Assembly: GCF_024734075.1 (NCBI RefSeq)
Contig: NZ_CP102850.1
Location: 5,324,219-5,388,218 of the forward strand
Source: Gordonia mangrovi
Lineage (GTDB): Bacteria; Actinomycetota; Actinomycetes; Mycobacteriales; Mycobacteriaceae
Direction of reading: 5' to 3'
Length of the DNA stretch: 64,000 bases
The notes beneath the pieces were generated by a model. It was given only the letters and a program-made list of their open reading frames with translations, ran no database searches and had not been told where the DNA came from. The translations under genes were made by a program, and so were the position numbers. Position 1 is the stretch's first letter, and every line of letters begins with the position of its first letter. This document shows positions 22,255 through 30,053 of this stretch, in pieces.

Positions 22255-22573
22255 CGGAGGTGGGGTTCCTGTCTGTCGGTTCGGTAGGGCCCTGGTTGGG
22301 CGGGAATTGGGGTGGGTGGGCGGACTGCTGTTCGGCGGCTGCGCGGGCCGCGAGGATCTCACGTTCGGCGGTCGCGATGATCCGGCGAGACACCGTACCG
22401 ATAGCCGCGATCATCGCCAACACGGCGATCAGCGCGACGACCAGTCCGGCGATGGGCGACCACTGGGCGATGAGCAGGATGATCGGGATCGACACCAGCA
22501 GCACGATCACCCCGGCGCCCAGCGAATACAGCACCAGCTTGCCGAAGGAGAAGTGTGTGTTGTCGAGCGTCAT
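22247..22573 (-). CDS. Two-helix membrane protein inside the his operon
   Basis: 108 residues. Two hydrophobic segments (about residues 12-35, LVLYSLGAGVIVLLVSIPII, and 40-62, IAGLVVALIAVLAMIAAIGTV) are followed by RRIIATAEREILAARAAAEQQ, likely a short amphipathic coil, and a Pro/Gln/Asn-rich tail. I do not recognise a family. It is tightly embedded: the ATG overlaps the hisH stop by 4 nt and its stop overlaps the hisA start by 8 nt. M. tuberculosis has hisH and hisA next to each other without it. Co-translation is likely; function unknown. Confidence 0.8.
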   Translation of the reverse strand: MTLDNTHFSFGKLVLYSLGAGVIVLLVSIPIILLIAQWSPIAGLVVALIAVLAMIAAIGTVSRRIIATAEREILAARAAAEQQSAHPPQFPPNQGPTEPTDRNPTSDG

Positions 22574-23214
22574 GCGAGCGATCGCACCCAGTTGCGCAGC
22601 AGGTGGGCGCCGGCATCGCCGGATTTCTCCGGATGGAACTGGGTGGCCGACAATGCGCCGTTCTCGACCGCGGCGAGAAATGGGCCGCCGTGGTGCGCCC
22701 AGGTCAGTTTCGGTGCGGCCAGCGGGGTGCCCTCGTTGTCCATCTCCCAGCTCTGCGCGGCGTAGGAGTGCACGAAGTAGAACCGTGCGTCGGAGTCGAG
22801 CCCGTCGAACAGGACCGAGTCGGCCGGCGCATCGACGGTGTTCCACCCCATGTGCGGGAGGACCGGGGCGGGTAGTCGGCTGACCGTGCCGGGCCATTCC
22901 CCACAGCCGTCGGCCTCAACGCCGAACTCGACACCGCGCTCGAAGAGGATCTGCATGCCGACGCAGATGCCGAGCACGGGCCGTCCGCCGGCCAGACGCT
23001 GGTCGATGATCCAGTCGCCCTTGACCTCGGTGAGGCCTTCCATACACGCGGCGAAGGCACCCACGCCGGGCACCACGAGGCCGTCGCAGTCGATGGCGGC
23101 GTCGCGGTCGTGGGTCACCGTGACGTCGGCGCCGGCGCGTTCGAGTGCGCGTTGCGCCGAGCGCAGGTTGCCCGACCCGTAGTCGAGGATCGTCACCGCG
23201 GGGGTGCCGGTCAT
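22570..23214 (-). CDS. hisH: Imidazole glycerol phosphate synthase, glutaminase subunit
   Basis: 214 residues with the ATG start at 23214. Class-I glutaminase that supplies ammonia to HisF. The nucleophile Cys is in LGICVGMQILF and the His/Glu of the triad in QFHPEKSGDAG; it begins VTILDYGSGNLRSAQRAL. The start codon shares one base with the hisB stop (TGATG). A much longer in-frame reading upstream is not protein-like and was discarded. Confidence 0.97.
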   Translation of the reverse strand: MTGTPAVTILDYGSGNLRSAQRALERAGADVTVTHDRDAAIDCDGLVVPGVGAFAACMEGLTEVKGDWIIDQRLAGGRPVLGICVGMQILFERGVEFGVEADGCGEWPGTVSRLPAPVLPHMGWNTVDAPADSVLFDGLDSDARFYFVHSYAAQSWEMDNEGTPLAAPKLTWAHHGGPFLAAVENGALSATQFHPEKSGDAGAHLLRNWVRSLA

Positions 23215-23840
23215 CACAGCGCTCCCTTCGTCGACGGCACGCCGGTCACGCGGGCGTCGTATTCGGTGGCGGCGCGCAATGCGCGGGCGACGGCCTTGAA
23301 CTCGGCCTCGGTGATGTGGTGCTGGTCGCGGCCGTGGAGCACCCGCACGTGCAGGGCGATCCGCGCATTGAGCGCGATCGACTCGAACACGTGGCGATTG
23401 ATCACCGTCGAGTACGGCACGCCCGGGTAGCCGCCGATGACCGCGGTCAGCAGGTGGTCGGGCTCGCCGGTGTGCACACAGTACGGGCGCCCCGAGACGT
23501 CGACGACGGCGTGCGCCAGGGTCTCGTCCATCGGGATGAAGCAGTCGCCGAAACGGCGGATGCCCTTCTTGTCGCCGAGTGCCTGACCGAGTGCCTGCCC
23601 CAGCACGATGGCGGTGTCCTCGATGGTGTGGTGGCCCTCCACCTCGACGTCGCCGGTGGCCTCCACGGTGAGGTCGAAACTGCCGTGCTGGCCGAACGCG
23701 GTCAGCATGTGGTCGAAGAACGCGATACCCGTGGACACATTGGTGATGCCGGTGCCATCGAGGTTGAGCTCGACGACGATCGACGACTCCTTGGTGGCGC
23801 GTTCGACGCGCGCGATCCGCGGTGCGGGCATGGTGGTCAC
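23214..23840 (-). CDS. hisB: Imidazoleglycerol-phosphate dehydratase
   Basis: 208 residues, monofunctional (no histidinol-phosphatase domain). Manganese-binding motifs are FFDHMLTAFGQHG, EVEGHHTIEDTAI, DVSGRP and RVLHGRDQHHITEAEFKA. The GTG at 23840 overlaps the hisC stop by 4 nt. An internal ATG at residue 4 is an alternative start. Confidence 0.97.
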   Translation of the reverse strand: MTTMPAPRIARVERATKESSIVVELNLDGTGITNVSTGIAFFDHMLTAFGQHGSFDLTVEATGDVEVEGHHTIEDTAIVLGQALGQALGDKKGIRRFGDCFIPMDETLAHAVVDVSGRPYCVHTGEPDHLLTAVIGGYPGVPYSTVINRHVFESIALNARIALHVRVLHGRDQHHITEAEFKAVARALRAATEYDARVTGVPSTKGAL

Positions 23841-24976
23841 TCGGTCTTCTCCAGGTCGGTTGCTGCCAGGGTGCGGCTGACGTCGAGGAATGCATCGTTC
23901 TCGGCGGCCAGCCCGATGGTGACACGCAGGTGTCCGGCGATGCCGACGTCGCGGATCAACACGCCGTCATCGAGGTACCGCTGCCAGCTGGCCGGGGCGT
24001 TCCGGAACCGGCCGAACAACAGGAAATTGGCATCGGAATCGATCACCTGATACCCGGTGGCGGTCAGATCGGCGGCCACCCGTTTGCGTTCGGCGATGAT
24101 CGCGGCGACGCCGGCGAGGGTGTCGTCCCGGTGGCGCAGCGCCGCCCGCGCCGCCGCCTGCGTCAGCACCGACAGGTGATACGGCAGCCGCACGAGTTGC
24201 AGGGCGTCGACGATGGCCGGCGATGCGGCCAGATAGCCGAGGCGACCGCCGGCGAAGGCGAAGGCCTTGCTCATGGTGCGGCTGACGACGACCTTGGTCG
24301 GGAATTCGTCGATCAGCTCGACCGCACTGGGTTGTTCGGAGAACTCGCCGTAGGCCTCGTCGACGATGACGATGCCCGGCGCCGCCGCCACGATCGCGCG
24401 CAGGTCCGCGTTCGGGATCGAACCGCCGGTCGGGTTGTTGGGGGAGGTCACGAACACCACGTCGGGGCGCCGGTTGGTCACCTCGGCGATCGCATAGTCG
24501 ACGTCGAGGGAGAAATCCGATGCCCGCACCGCGTGCAGCCAGGTGGTGTCGGTGCCGTCGGAGATGATCGGGTGCATCGAGTACGACGGAACGAAGCCCA
24601 GCGCGCTGCGTCCGGGCCCGCCGAAGGCCTGCAGCAGCTGCTGCAGGATCTCGTTGGAACCGTTTGCCGCCCACAGGTTCTCGACCGTGAGCCGGGTGCC
24701 GGTGACCTCGGTGAGGTACTCGGCGAGGTCGGTGCGCAGGGCCACTGCGTCGCGGTCCGGGTAGCGATGTAGTTCCGCGGCCGCGGTCCGTACCGAGTCG
24801 GCGACGTCGGCGATCAACGCCGCCGACGGCGGGTGCGGGTTCTCGTTCGTGTTGAGCACCACCGACACCTTGAGTTGCGGTGCGCCGTACGGACTCTTGC
24901 CCCGCAGGTTGCCCCGCAGCGGCAGGTCGTCGATGGTCACGCCGAGCCCGGGGACCACCGTCTGCGGAGTGCTCAC
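23837..24976 (-). CDS. hisC: Histidinol-phosphate aminotransferase
   Basis: 379 residues with the GTG start at 24976, overlapping hisD by 4 nt. PLP class-I/II aminotransferase that converts imidazole acetol phosphate to histidinol phosphate. Motifs are NTNENPHPPS, FVTSPNNPTGG, IVIVDEAYGEFS and the PLP lysine region VVSRTMSKAFAFAGGRLGY. Other aromatic acceptors are possible for this family, but the operon fixes the main role. Confidence 0.97.
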   Translation of the reverse strand: MSTPQTVVPGLGVTIDDLPLRGNLRGKSPYGAPQLKVSVVLNTNENPHPPSAALIADVADSVRTAAAELHRYPDRDAVALRTDLAEYLTEVTGTRLTVENLWAANGSNEILQQLLQAFGGPGRSALGFVPSYSMHPIISDGTDTTWLHAVRASDFSLDVDYAIAEVTNRRPDVVFVTSPNNPTGGSIPNADLRAIVAAAPGIVIVDEAYGEFSEQPSAVELIDEFPTKVVVSRTMSKAFAFAGGRLGYLAASPAIVDALQLVRLPYHLSVLTQAAARAALRHRDDTLAGVAAIIAERKRVAADLTATGYQVIDSDANFLLFGRFRNAPASWQRYLDDGVLIRDVGIAGHLRVTIGLAAENDAFLDVSRTLAATDLEKTE

Positions 24977-26313
24977 GCGGGACCCCCGACGAATCGCTGT
25001 TTGATCGCGTCGCCGTGTCCGGGCAGGTCTTCCGCGTCGGCGAGGGTCACCACGTGGTCGGCGACATCGCGCAGCGCGGCCTCGTCGTAATCGATGACGT
25101 GTACACCCTTGAGGAAGGTCTGCACCGACAGCCCCGACGCGAAGCGTGCCGAACCCGACGTCGGCAGAACGTGATTGGAGCCCGCACAATAGTCGCCGAG
25201 ACTCACCGGGGCGTACGGCCCGACGAAGATCGCGCCGGCGTTGTGCACCCGGTCGGCGACCGCGGCGGCGTCACGTGTCTGGATCTCGAGGTGTTCGGCG
25301 GCGTAGGCGTCGACCACGGCGAGACCGGCCTCGAGGTCGTCGACGAGCACGATGCCCGACTGCTTGCCGGACAGGGCGGTGGTGACCCGCTCGCGGTGTT
25401 TGGTCGCGGCCACCTGCTCGTCGAGGGCGGCGTCGACGGCGTCGGCGAGGTCGGCGCTGTCGGTGACGAGCACCGAGGCGGCGAGGACGTCGTGCTCGGC
25501 CTGACTGATCAGGTCGGCGGCGAGGATCCCCGCATCCGCGCTGCCGTCGGCGAGGATCGCGATCTCGGTGGGACCGGCCTCGGAGTCGATGCCCACCACG
25601 CCGCGGCAGAGTCGCTTGGCGGCGGTCACGTAGATGTTGCCCGGCCCGGTGATGAGGTCGACCGGGTCGAGGACCGACCCGGGTTCGTCGGCGGCGTCGG
25701 TGTCGGTGCCGCCGTAGGTGAGCAGGGCGACGCCTTGGGCACCGCCGACCGCCCACACCTCGCTGACGCCGAGCAACGCGCACGCCGCGAGGATCGTCGG
25801 GTGCGGCCACCCGCCGAATTCCTTCTGCGGTGGTGAGGCGATGACCAGCGAGCCGACGCCCGCCTCCTGGGCCGGGACCACATTCATGATCACCGACGAC
25901 GGGTAGACGGCGTTGCCGCCCGGGACATAGAGCCCCACGCGGCGGACCGGAATCCACTTCTCGCTGACGACGCCACCCTCGACGACCTGCGTCCGGCTGG
26001 TTTCGCGGCGCTGGTCGGCGTGCACCTTGCGCGCCCGGTCGATCGATTCGCGCAGCGCGTCGGCCACCGCCGGGTCAAGCCGGTCGAGGGCGTCGGCGAT
26101 CACCGCGGCGGGTACGCGCACCGACGTCGGCCGCACACCGTCGAACTTCTCACCGAACCCGAGCGCCGCATCGGTGCCCTGCTCGGCGACCGCATGCACC
26201 ACCGGCGCCACCGTGTCGAGGACGGCGTTGACGTCGGTGCCCCCGCGCGGCAGCGCACGTCGCAGCTCGGCGAGCGTGGGCGCGGCTCCGCGCAGGTCGG
26301 TTCGGGCGAGCAT
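24973..26313 (-). CDS. hisD: Histidinol dehydrogenase
   Basis: 446 residues. Zinc and NAD enzyme that oxidises histidinol to histidine. Motifs are GLYVPGGNAVYPSSVIMN, LITGPGNIYVTAAKR, GPTEIAILADGSAD, LISQAEHD and SLGDYCAGSNHVLPTSG. The ATG at 26313 is chosen because AGGAG lies 6 nt ahead; an ATG at 26319 touches the AGGAG and is less likely. It is the first gene of the his-trp array. Confidence 0.97.
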   Translation of the reverse strand: MLARTDLRGAAPTLAELRRALPRGGTDVNAVLDTVAPVVHAVAEQGTDAALGFGEKFDGVRPTSVRVPAAVIADALDRLDPAVADALRESIDRARKVHADQRRETSRTQVVEGGVVSEKWIPVRRVGLYVPGGNAVYPSSVIMNVVPAQEAGVGSLVIASPPQKEFGGWPHPTILAACALLGVSEVWAVGGAQGVALLTYGGTDTDAADEPGSVLDPVDLITGPGNIYVTAAKRLCRGVVGIDSEAGPTEIAILADGSADAGILAADLISQAEHDVLAASVLVTDSADLADAVDAALDEQVAATKHRERVTTALSGKQSGIVLVDDLEAGLAVVDAYAAEHLEIQTRDAAAVADRVHNAGAIFVGPYAPVSLGDYCAGSNHVLPTSGSARFASGLSVQTFLKGVHVIDYDEAALRDVADHVVTLADAEDLPGHGDAIKQRFVGGPA

Positions 26314-26315
26314 GA

Positions 26316-26366
26316 TCATCTCCTGTGGTGCTGGGATTTCCCATCCAGGATATGGGGTGGCGCCAC
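26316..26366 (-). CDS. Possible 16-codon leader peptide before hisD
   Basis: A GTG-initiated ORF ending 2 nt before the hisD ATG encodes a peptide with three His, ending QHHRR. It starts inside the 14-bp palindrome GGGTGGCGCCACCC (26355-26368). A further 5-bp stem (TGGGA-AA-TCCCA) lies inside it. Its Shine-Dalgarno is not evident and three His in 16 is a modest excess, so this is a weak attenuator candidate. Confidence 0.25.
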   Translation of the reverse strand: MAPPHILDGKSQHHRR

Positions 26367-26368
26367 CC
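26355..26368. promoter_or_regulatory. 14-bp perfect palindrome upstream of hisD
   Basis: GGGTGGCGCCACCC in the 159-bp nadC-hisD gap, about 42-55 bp before the hisD start. It is followed on the plus strand by CCGG-N8-CCGG (26367-26382). It could be an operator or a hairpin of the leader. No known consensus was matched. Confidence 0.35.
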
Positions 26369-26472
26369 GGTTTCGAATCCGGTCACGGGCGTCGGTGCTG
26401 GATGCGCATCCGTCACGTTCACGCGCATGTCGGGACGTGCGCGCGAACGCCGCGGCTGCGCGGATGATCCGG

Positions 26473-27387
26473 TCAGTTCGACGGTGTCGGCGCGGGGATG
26501 TCGAGGCCGAGGTCGAGTGCGATGACCGAATGGGTGAGCGCGCCGACGGCGAGGTAGTCGACGCCGGTACGCGCGTAGTCGGCGGCCATGTCGAGGCCCA
26601 GACCGCCGGAGCTCTCCAGTTTGGTCTGCGGCGACCGGGTGTTGCGCCGCTGCACCGCCATCTGGGTCTCCCACAGTGCGAAGTTGTCGAGCAGGACCAG
26701 TTGCGGCTCCAGCGCCAGCACCTCGTCGAGCTGTGCCAGCGAATCGACCTCGACCTCGACGGGAAGTCCGGGCGCCGCCGCCCGGACCGCGGACAGCGCA
26801 GCGCTGACCGATCCGGCCGCGGCGACGTGGTTGTCCTTGATCAGTGCCGCATCGCCGAGACCCATCCGGTGGTTGACTCCCCCACCGGCACGGACGGCGT
26901 ATTTCTGCAGGTGACGCAGTCCCGGCAGGGTCTTGCGTGAGTCACGGACCTGCGCTGCGGTGCCGTCGACGGCCGCCACCCAGTGGGCGGTGGCGGTCGC
27001 GATGCCCGACAGGTGGCAGATGATGTTCAGTGCGGTACGTTCCGCGGTGAGCAGCGCACCGGTGGGTGCATGCACAGCGAGCACGACGTCGCCGGGCCCG
27101 ACCCGCGTGCCGTCGACGACCGCCGAGGTGACCTCGTAGGCACCGGCCCCGATGACCTCGTCGAACACCGCCAGCACCACCGGCAGCCCCGCGATGACCC
27201 CGTCACCGCGGCTGACGATGACGGCATCGGTCACCGCGTCGGACGGCACGGTCGCGGCGGTCGTGACGTCCGGGCCGTGGCGCAGATCCTCGTCGAGAGC
27301 CGTCCGGATCAGCGTCCGTACCTCGTCGGTGATCTCCAGCCCGAGTTCGCCGACGGCATTTGCCTGTCCGACGAATGCCTCACTCAC
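26473..27387 (-). CDS. nadC: Nicotinate-nucleotide pyrophosphorylase (quinolinate phosphoribosyltransferase)
   Basis: 304 residues. Makes nicotinate mononucleotide from quinolinate and PRPP with loss of CO2. Motifs are LTAERTALNIICHLSGIATAT, RDSRKTLPGLRHLQKYAVRAGG, GLGDAALIKDNH and VEVEVDSLAQLDE, with ESSGGL near the end. The GTG at 27387 overlaps the nadA stop by 8 nt. In M. tuberculosis nadB lies between nadA and nadC; here there is no room for it. Confidence 0.97.
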   Translation of the reverse strand: MSEAFVGQANAVGELGLEITDEVRTLIRTALDEDLRHGPDVTTAATVPSDAVTDAVIVSRGDGVIAGLPVVLAVFDEVIGAGAYEVTSAVVDGTRVGPGDVVLAVHAPTGALLTAERTALNIICHLSGIATATAHWVAAVDGTAAQVRDSRKTLPGLRHLQKYAVRAGGGVNHRMGLGDAALIKDNHVAAAGSVSAALSAVRAAAPGLPVEVEVDSLAQLDEVLALEPQLVLLDNFALWETQMAVQRRNTRSPQTKLESSGGLGLDMAADYARTGVDYLAVGALTHSVIALDLGLDIPAPTPSN

Positions 27388-28450
27388 CGGTACCGGGATT
27401 CCCGATGGCGATCATCCGCTCCACGCTCTGGCGGGCGCGCTCGGCCACATCGTCGGCGACGAACACCTCGTCGCGCCCCTCGCGCAGCGACCGCAGCAGG
27501 GCGGCCGGGGTGATCATCTTCATGTACGGGCAGGACGCGCGCTCGTTGACGGCCTGGAAGTCGACACCGGGGGCAGCCTTGCGCAGCTGGTGCAGCATGC
27601 CGATCTCGGTGGCGACCAGCACCTGCTTGGCGCCGGTCTGCCGCGCGGCGTCGAGCATGCCGCCGGTGGACAGGATCTTCACCTTGTCCTCGGGGACCGC
27701 TCCTTCGCCGGCGAGATACAGCGCCGACGTCGCGCAGCCGCATTCCGGGTGGATGAACAGGTCGGCGTCGGGATGACTGTTGGCCTGGTCGGCCAGTTCG
27801 TCGCCGTTGATGCCCGCATGGACATGGCATTCACCGGCCCAGATGTGGATGTTGTCGCGCCCGGTCTCGCGCTTGACGTGCGCGCCGAGGAATTGATCCG
27901 GCAGGAACAGCACCTCGCGGTCGGGATCGATGGAGGCCACCACGTCCACCGCATTGGACGAGGTGCAGCAGATGTCGGTGAGCCCCTTCACCTCCGCGGT
28001 GGTGTTGACGTAGGAGACGACGACGGCGTCGGGGTGCTCGGCCTTCCACTCCCGGAGCTCGTCGGCGGTGATCGAGTCGGCCAGCGAACATCCGGCGCGC
28101 TCGTCGGGGATCAGTACCCGCTTCTCGGGGCTGAGGATCTTGGCGGTCTCGGCCATGAAGTGCACGCCGCAGAAGATGATCTCATCGGCGTCGACCTCGG
28201 CGGCGATGCGCGAGAGGGCCAGCGAGTCACCGACATGGTCGGCGACATCCTGGATGGCCGGCAGCTGGTAATTGTGCGCCAGGAGAGTCGCGTTGCGCGC
28301 CCGGGCGAGCCGGCGCACTTCCTCGGCCCACTCCGCGGTGGGCTCCACTCCGGTGTATCCGCCCGGACCGTCGGTCCATCGCGCATCGGTCAGCCCCGGG
28401 GTCACGGGTTCCGTATCGACCGTGGCGGGGCGATCGCTGGTGATGCTCAT
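27380..28450 (-). CDS. nadA: Quinolinate synthase A
   Basis: 356 residues with the ATG start at 28450, 5 nt after GGAGT. [4Fe-4S] enzyme condensing iminoaspartate with dihydroxyacetone phosphate to quinolinate. Cysteines lie in IIFCGVHFMAETAKIL, TDICCTSSNA and HPECGCATS; LLAHNYQLPAIQDVADHVGDS is the N-terminal substrate motif. It needs iminoaspartate from NadB or an aspartate dehydrogenase, neither of which is encoded here. The promoter region holds a strong palindrome, a likely NrtR site. Confidence 0.97.
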   Translation of the reverse strand: MSITSDRPATVDTEPVTPGLTDARWTDGPGGYTGVEPTAEWAEEVRRLARARNATLLAHNYQLPAIQDVADHVGDSLALSRIAAEVDADEIIFCGVHFMAETAKILSPEKRVLIPDERAGCSLADSITADELREWKAEHPDAVVVSYVNTTAEVKGLTDICCTSSNAVDVVASIDPDREVLFLPDQFLGAHVKRETGRDNIHIWAGECHVHAGINGDELADQANSHPDADLFIHPECGCATSALYLAGEGAVPEDKVKILSTGGMLDAARQTGAKQVLVATEIGMLHQLRKAAPGVDFQAVNERASCPYMKMITPAALLRSLREGRDEVFVADDVAERARQSVERMIAIGNPGTGE

Positions 28451-28500
28451 CTGACACTCCTCACACGTGCGGGCTCCGGGTGGCTGTTCCCGGCACCAGA

Positions 28501-28523
28501 GTTTTCGACTGGTGGTCGAAAAC
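28501..28523. promoter_or_regulatory. Perfect 9-bp inverted repeat, candidate NrtR operator of nadAC
   Basis: GTTTTCGAC-N5-GTCGAAAAC lies 51-73 bp before the nadA ATG. A minus-strand TACGAT (28531-28536) sits just upstream as a possible -10, so a bound protein would block transcription. An NrtR-type regulator gene lies 0.8 kb away. A weaker GTTTC-N12-GAAAC follows near 28590-28611. Confidence 0.65.
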
Positions 28524-28575
28524 GCTATCCATCGTAACACCGGTCACAGCTGCGGCATTCCCTCCGGCTATTCGA

Positions 28576-28587
28576 GTAGTCGACTAC
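28576..28587. promoter_or_regulatory. 12-bp perfect palindrome upstream of the LuxR-type gene
   Basis: GTAGTCGACTAC lies in the 250-bp gap between nadA and the divergent LuxR-type gene, 114-125 bp before the latter's ATG. It is distinct from the nadA palindrome and might be the LuxR-type protein's own site. Confidence 0.3.
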
Positions 28588-28700
28588 GCGTTTCATCCGC
28601 TCAGGCGAAACCTAGCGTCGACGGTGTACCACTCATCCGTTCAGGTCAGGTCACAAACACCCTGGTCAGACGGGCCGTAAAGAAGATTGCGAGCAGCGTG

Positions 28701-29279
28701 ATGACCGTTTCCCCGTCCGACGCATTGTCCACTTCGCCGCGCCCGGCCCTGCCCCCGCGGACACCGAATCCGGCGAGTCGCCGTGCCGACGCCGCCACGC
28801 AACGACGGGAGGCCGCGTTGGCCCGACTGGCCGCGCGACGGATGCCCCTCCCCGGACAGCCCGCGCAGTCCCATCCGCAACACCCCGCTACAGTGCGTCG
28901 CCCACTCGACGATCCCCGCGCACGGGGCACCATGCGCCTTGTCGGCGGCTCTGACACCACCGTCCACCGACCTGTCGCGGCCCCGGTCGCCACGCCGGCA
29001 CCTACCCCGGCGCACAGGCCGGCGCAGCCGGTGTCCGAGACGGCCACCCGTCGTCGCCCCGGATTGACCGAACGCGAGATCCAGGTGATGCGGACCTGGT
29101 TGCTGACCGACTCGAAGATCGCGGTCGCCGATGAACTGTCGATCTCGATCGGCACGGTCAACACCCACCTGACCCGAATCCGCGCCAAGTACACCGCGGT
29201 GGACCGCACCGCGCGGACCAAGGCGTCCCTGGCCGCGCGCGCCATCCAGGACGGGATCATCTCGCTCGACGAGCTCTGA
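28701..29279 (+). CDS. Orphan LuxR-type DNA-binding protein
   Basis: 192 residues from ATG 28701. The first 120 residues are low-complexity, rich in Pro, Ala and Arg, with no receiver or sensor domain. The C-terminus is a GerE/LuxR helix-turn-helix (LTEREIQVMRTWLLTDSKIA, then LSISIGTVNTHLTRIRAKY). With no phosphoacceptor domain it should act constitutively or through partners. It is divergent from nadA and 56 nt upstream of the nrtR start, so it may share control with NAD genes. A longer upstream reading is possible but not protein-like. Targets unknown. Confidence 0.8.
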   Translation: MTVSPSDALSTSPRPALPPRTPNPASRRADAATQRREAALARLAARRMPLPGQPAQSHPQHPATVRRPLDDPRARGTMRLVGGSDTTVHRPVAAPVATPAPTPAHRPAQPVSETATRRRPGLTEREIQVMRTWLLTDSKIAVADELSISIGTVNTHLTRIRAKYTAVDRTARTKASLAARAIQDGIISLDEL

Positions 29280-29322
29280 GCCGTCGCGGCGGCGGTCACG
29301 GGTTACCGGGGCGATGCCGCCC

Positions 29323-29328
29323 TACAAT
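29323..29328 (+). promoter_or_regulatory. -10 element (TACAAT), probable leaderless start of nrtR
   Basis: TACAAT ends 7 nt before the nrtR ATG and no Shine-Dalgarno sequence precedes the ATG. The spacing places the transcription start at the start codon. Confidence 0.5.
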
Positions 29329-29335
29329 CGACGCC

Positions 29336-30046
29336 ATGTCGACGCCTCCGCCGAGTTCTCCCCCGACCGGCGGGGTGTCCGTCGAGGTCGAGACATTGAC
29401 CGCGGTGTTCCAGGTTCGCGAGATCGCCGCCGACGCCGATCCGGCGCTGTGCGTGCTGTTGGCCGGCAGCGGAGGCCGGTGGCGCCTACCCGGCGGCGCG
29501 GTCGCGCCCGATGCGCCGCTGGACATCAGCGCCCGGCGCGCCGTCGGCGACACCGTGGAGATCACCAGGATCGCCCATCTCGAACAGCTCGCGGTGTTCT
29601 CCGACCCCGACCGGGTTCCGGGCATCCGCACCATCGCCTCGACCTATCTCGCGCTGGTGCCCACCGATGCCCCGACCGAACTGGCGGAGGATTCCGCGTG
29701 GCACGCCGTCGACGACCTGCCCACCCTCGCCTACGACCACGATCAGATCGTGGACGCCGCGCGCCACCGACTGGCCGCGAAACTCTCCTACACCAACATC
29801 GCCTTCGCACTCGCCCCGAGCCGGTTCCCGATGTCACAGCTGTCGGAGATCTATTGTGCCGCTTTGGGTTATCCGGTGGACACCACTAACCTGCTACGCA
29901 TCCTGAGCCGACGGGCCGTGGTGGTCGCCACCGGAACCGTCGGCAAGACCGGACGGTCGGGCGGTCGGCCGCCTGCGCTGTATGCCTTCGCAGACAATCG
30001 GTTACGTGTCACCGACGAGTTCGCGACGCTGCGGCCGCCGATGTGA
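29336..30046 (+). CDS. nrtR: NrtR-type Nudix-related transcriptional regulator of NAD synthesis
   Basis: 236 residues. Residues about 20-150 form a Nudix fold (WRLPGGAVAPDAPLDISARR) and about 155-230 a winged-helix tail (QLSEIYCAALGYPVDTTNLL, then GRPPALYAF). The Nudix box is degenerate: the Glu after the first Gly is Ala, and the REUxEE core reads RAVGDT, so hydrolase activity is probably lost. NrtR proteins of this design sense NAD-related nucleotides and repress NAD genes; the M. smegmatis and M. tuberculosis (Rv1593c) orthologues sit near nadA. The palindrome at 28501-28523 is its likely target. Confidence 0.88.
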   Translation: MSTPPPSSPPTGGVSVEVETLTAVFQVREIAADADPALCVLLAGSGGRWRLPGGAVAPDAPLDISARRAVGDTVEITRIAHLEQLAVFSDPDRVPGIRTIASTYLALVPTDAPTELAEDSAWHAVDDLPTLAYDHDQIVDAARHRLAAKLSYTNIAFALAPSRFPMSQLSEIYCAALGYPVDTTNLLRILSRRAVVVATGTVGKTGRSGGRPPALYAFADNRLRVTDEFATLRPPM

Positions 30047-30053
30047 CCGACGT

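Noticed and set aside
26367..26382. tRNA-like TTCGAAT T-loop
   Set aside because: The flanks do not form a 5-bp T-stem, and no anticodon or acceptor stem is nearby; it is an accidental CCGG-N8-CCGG.
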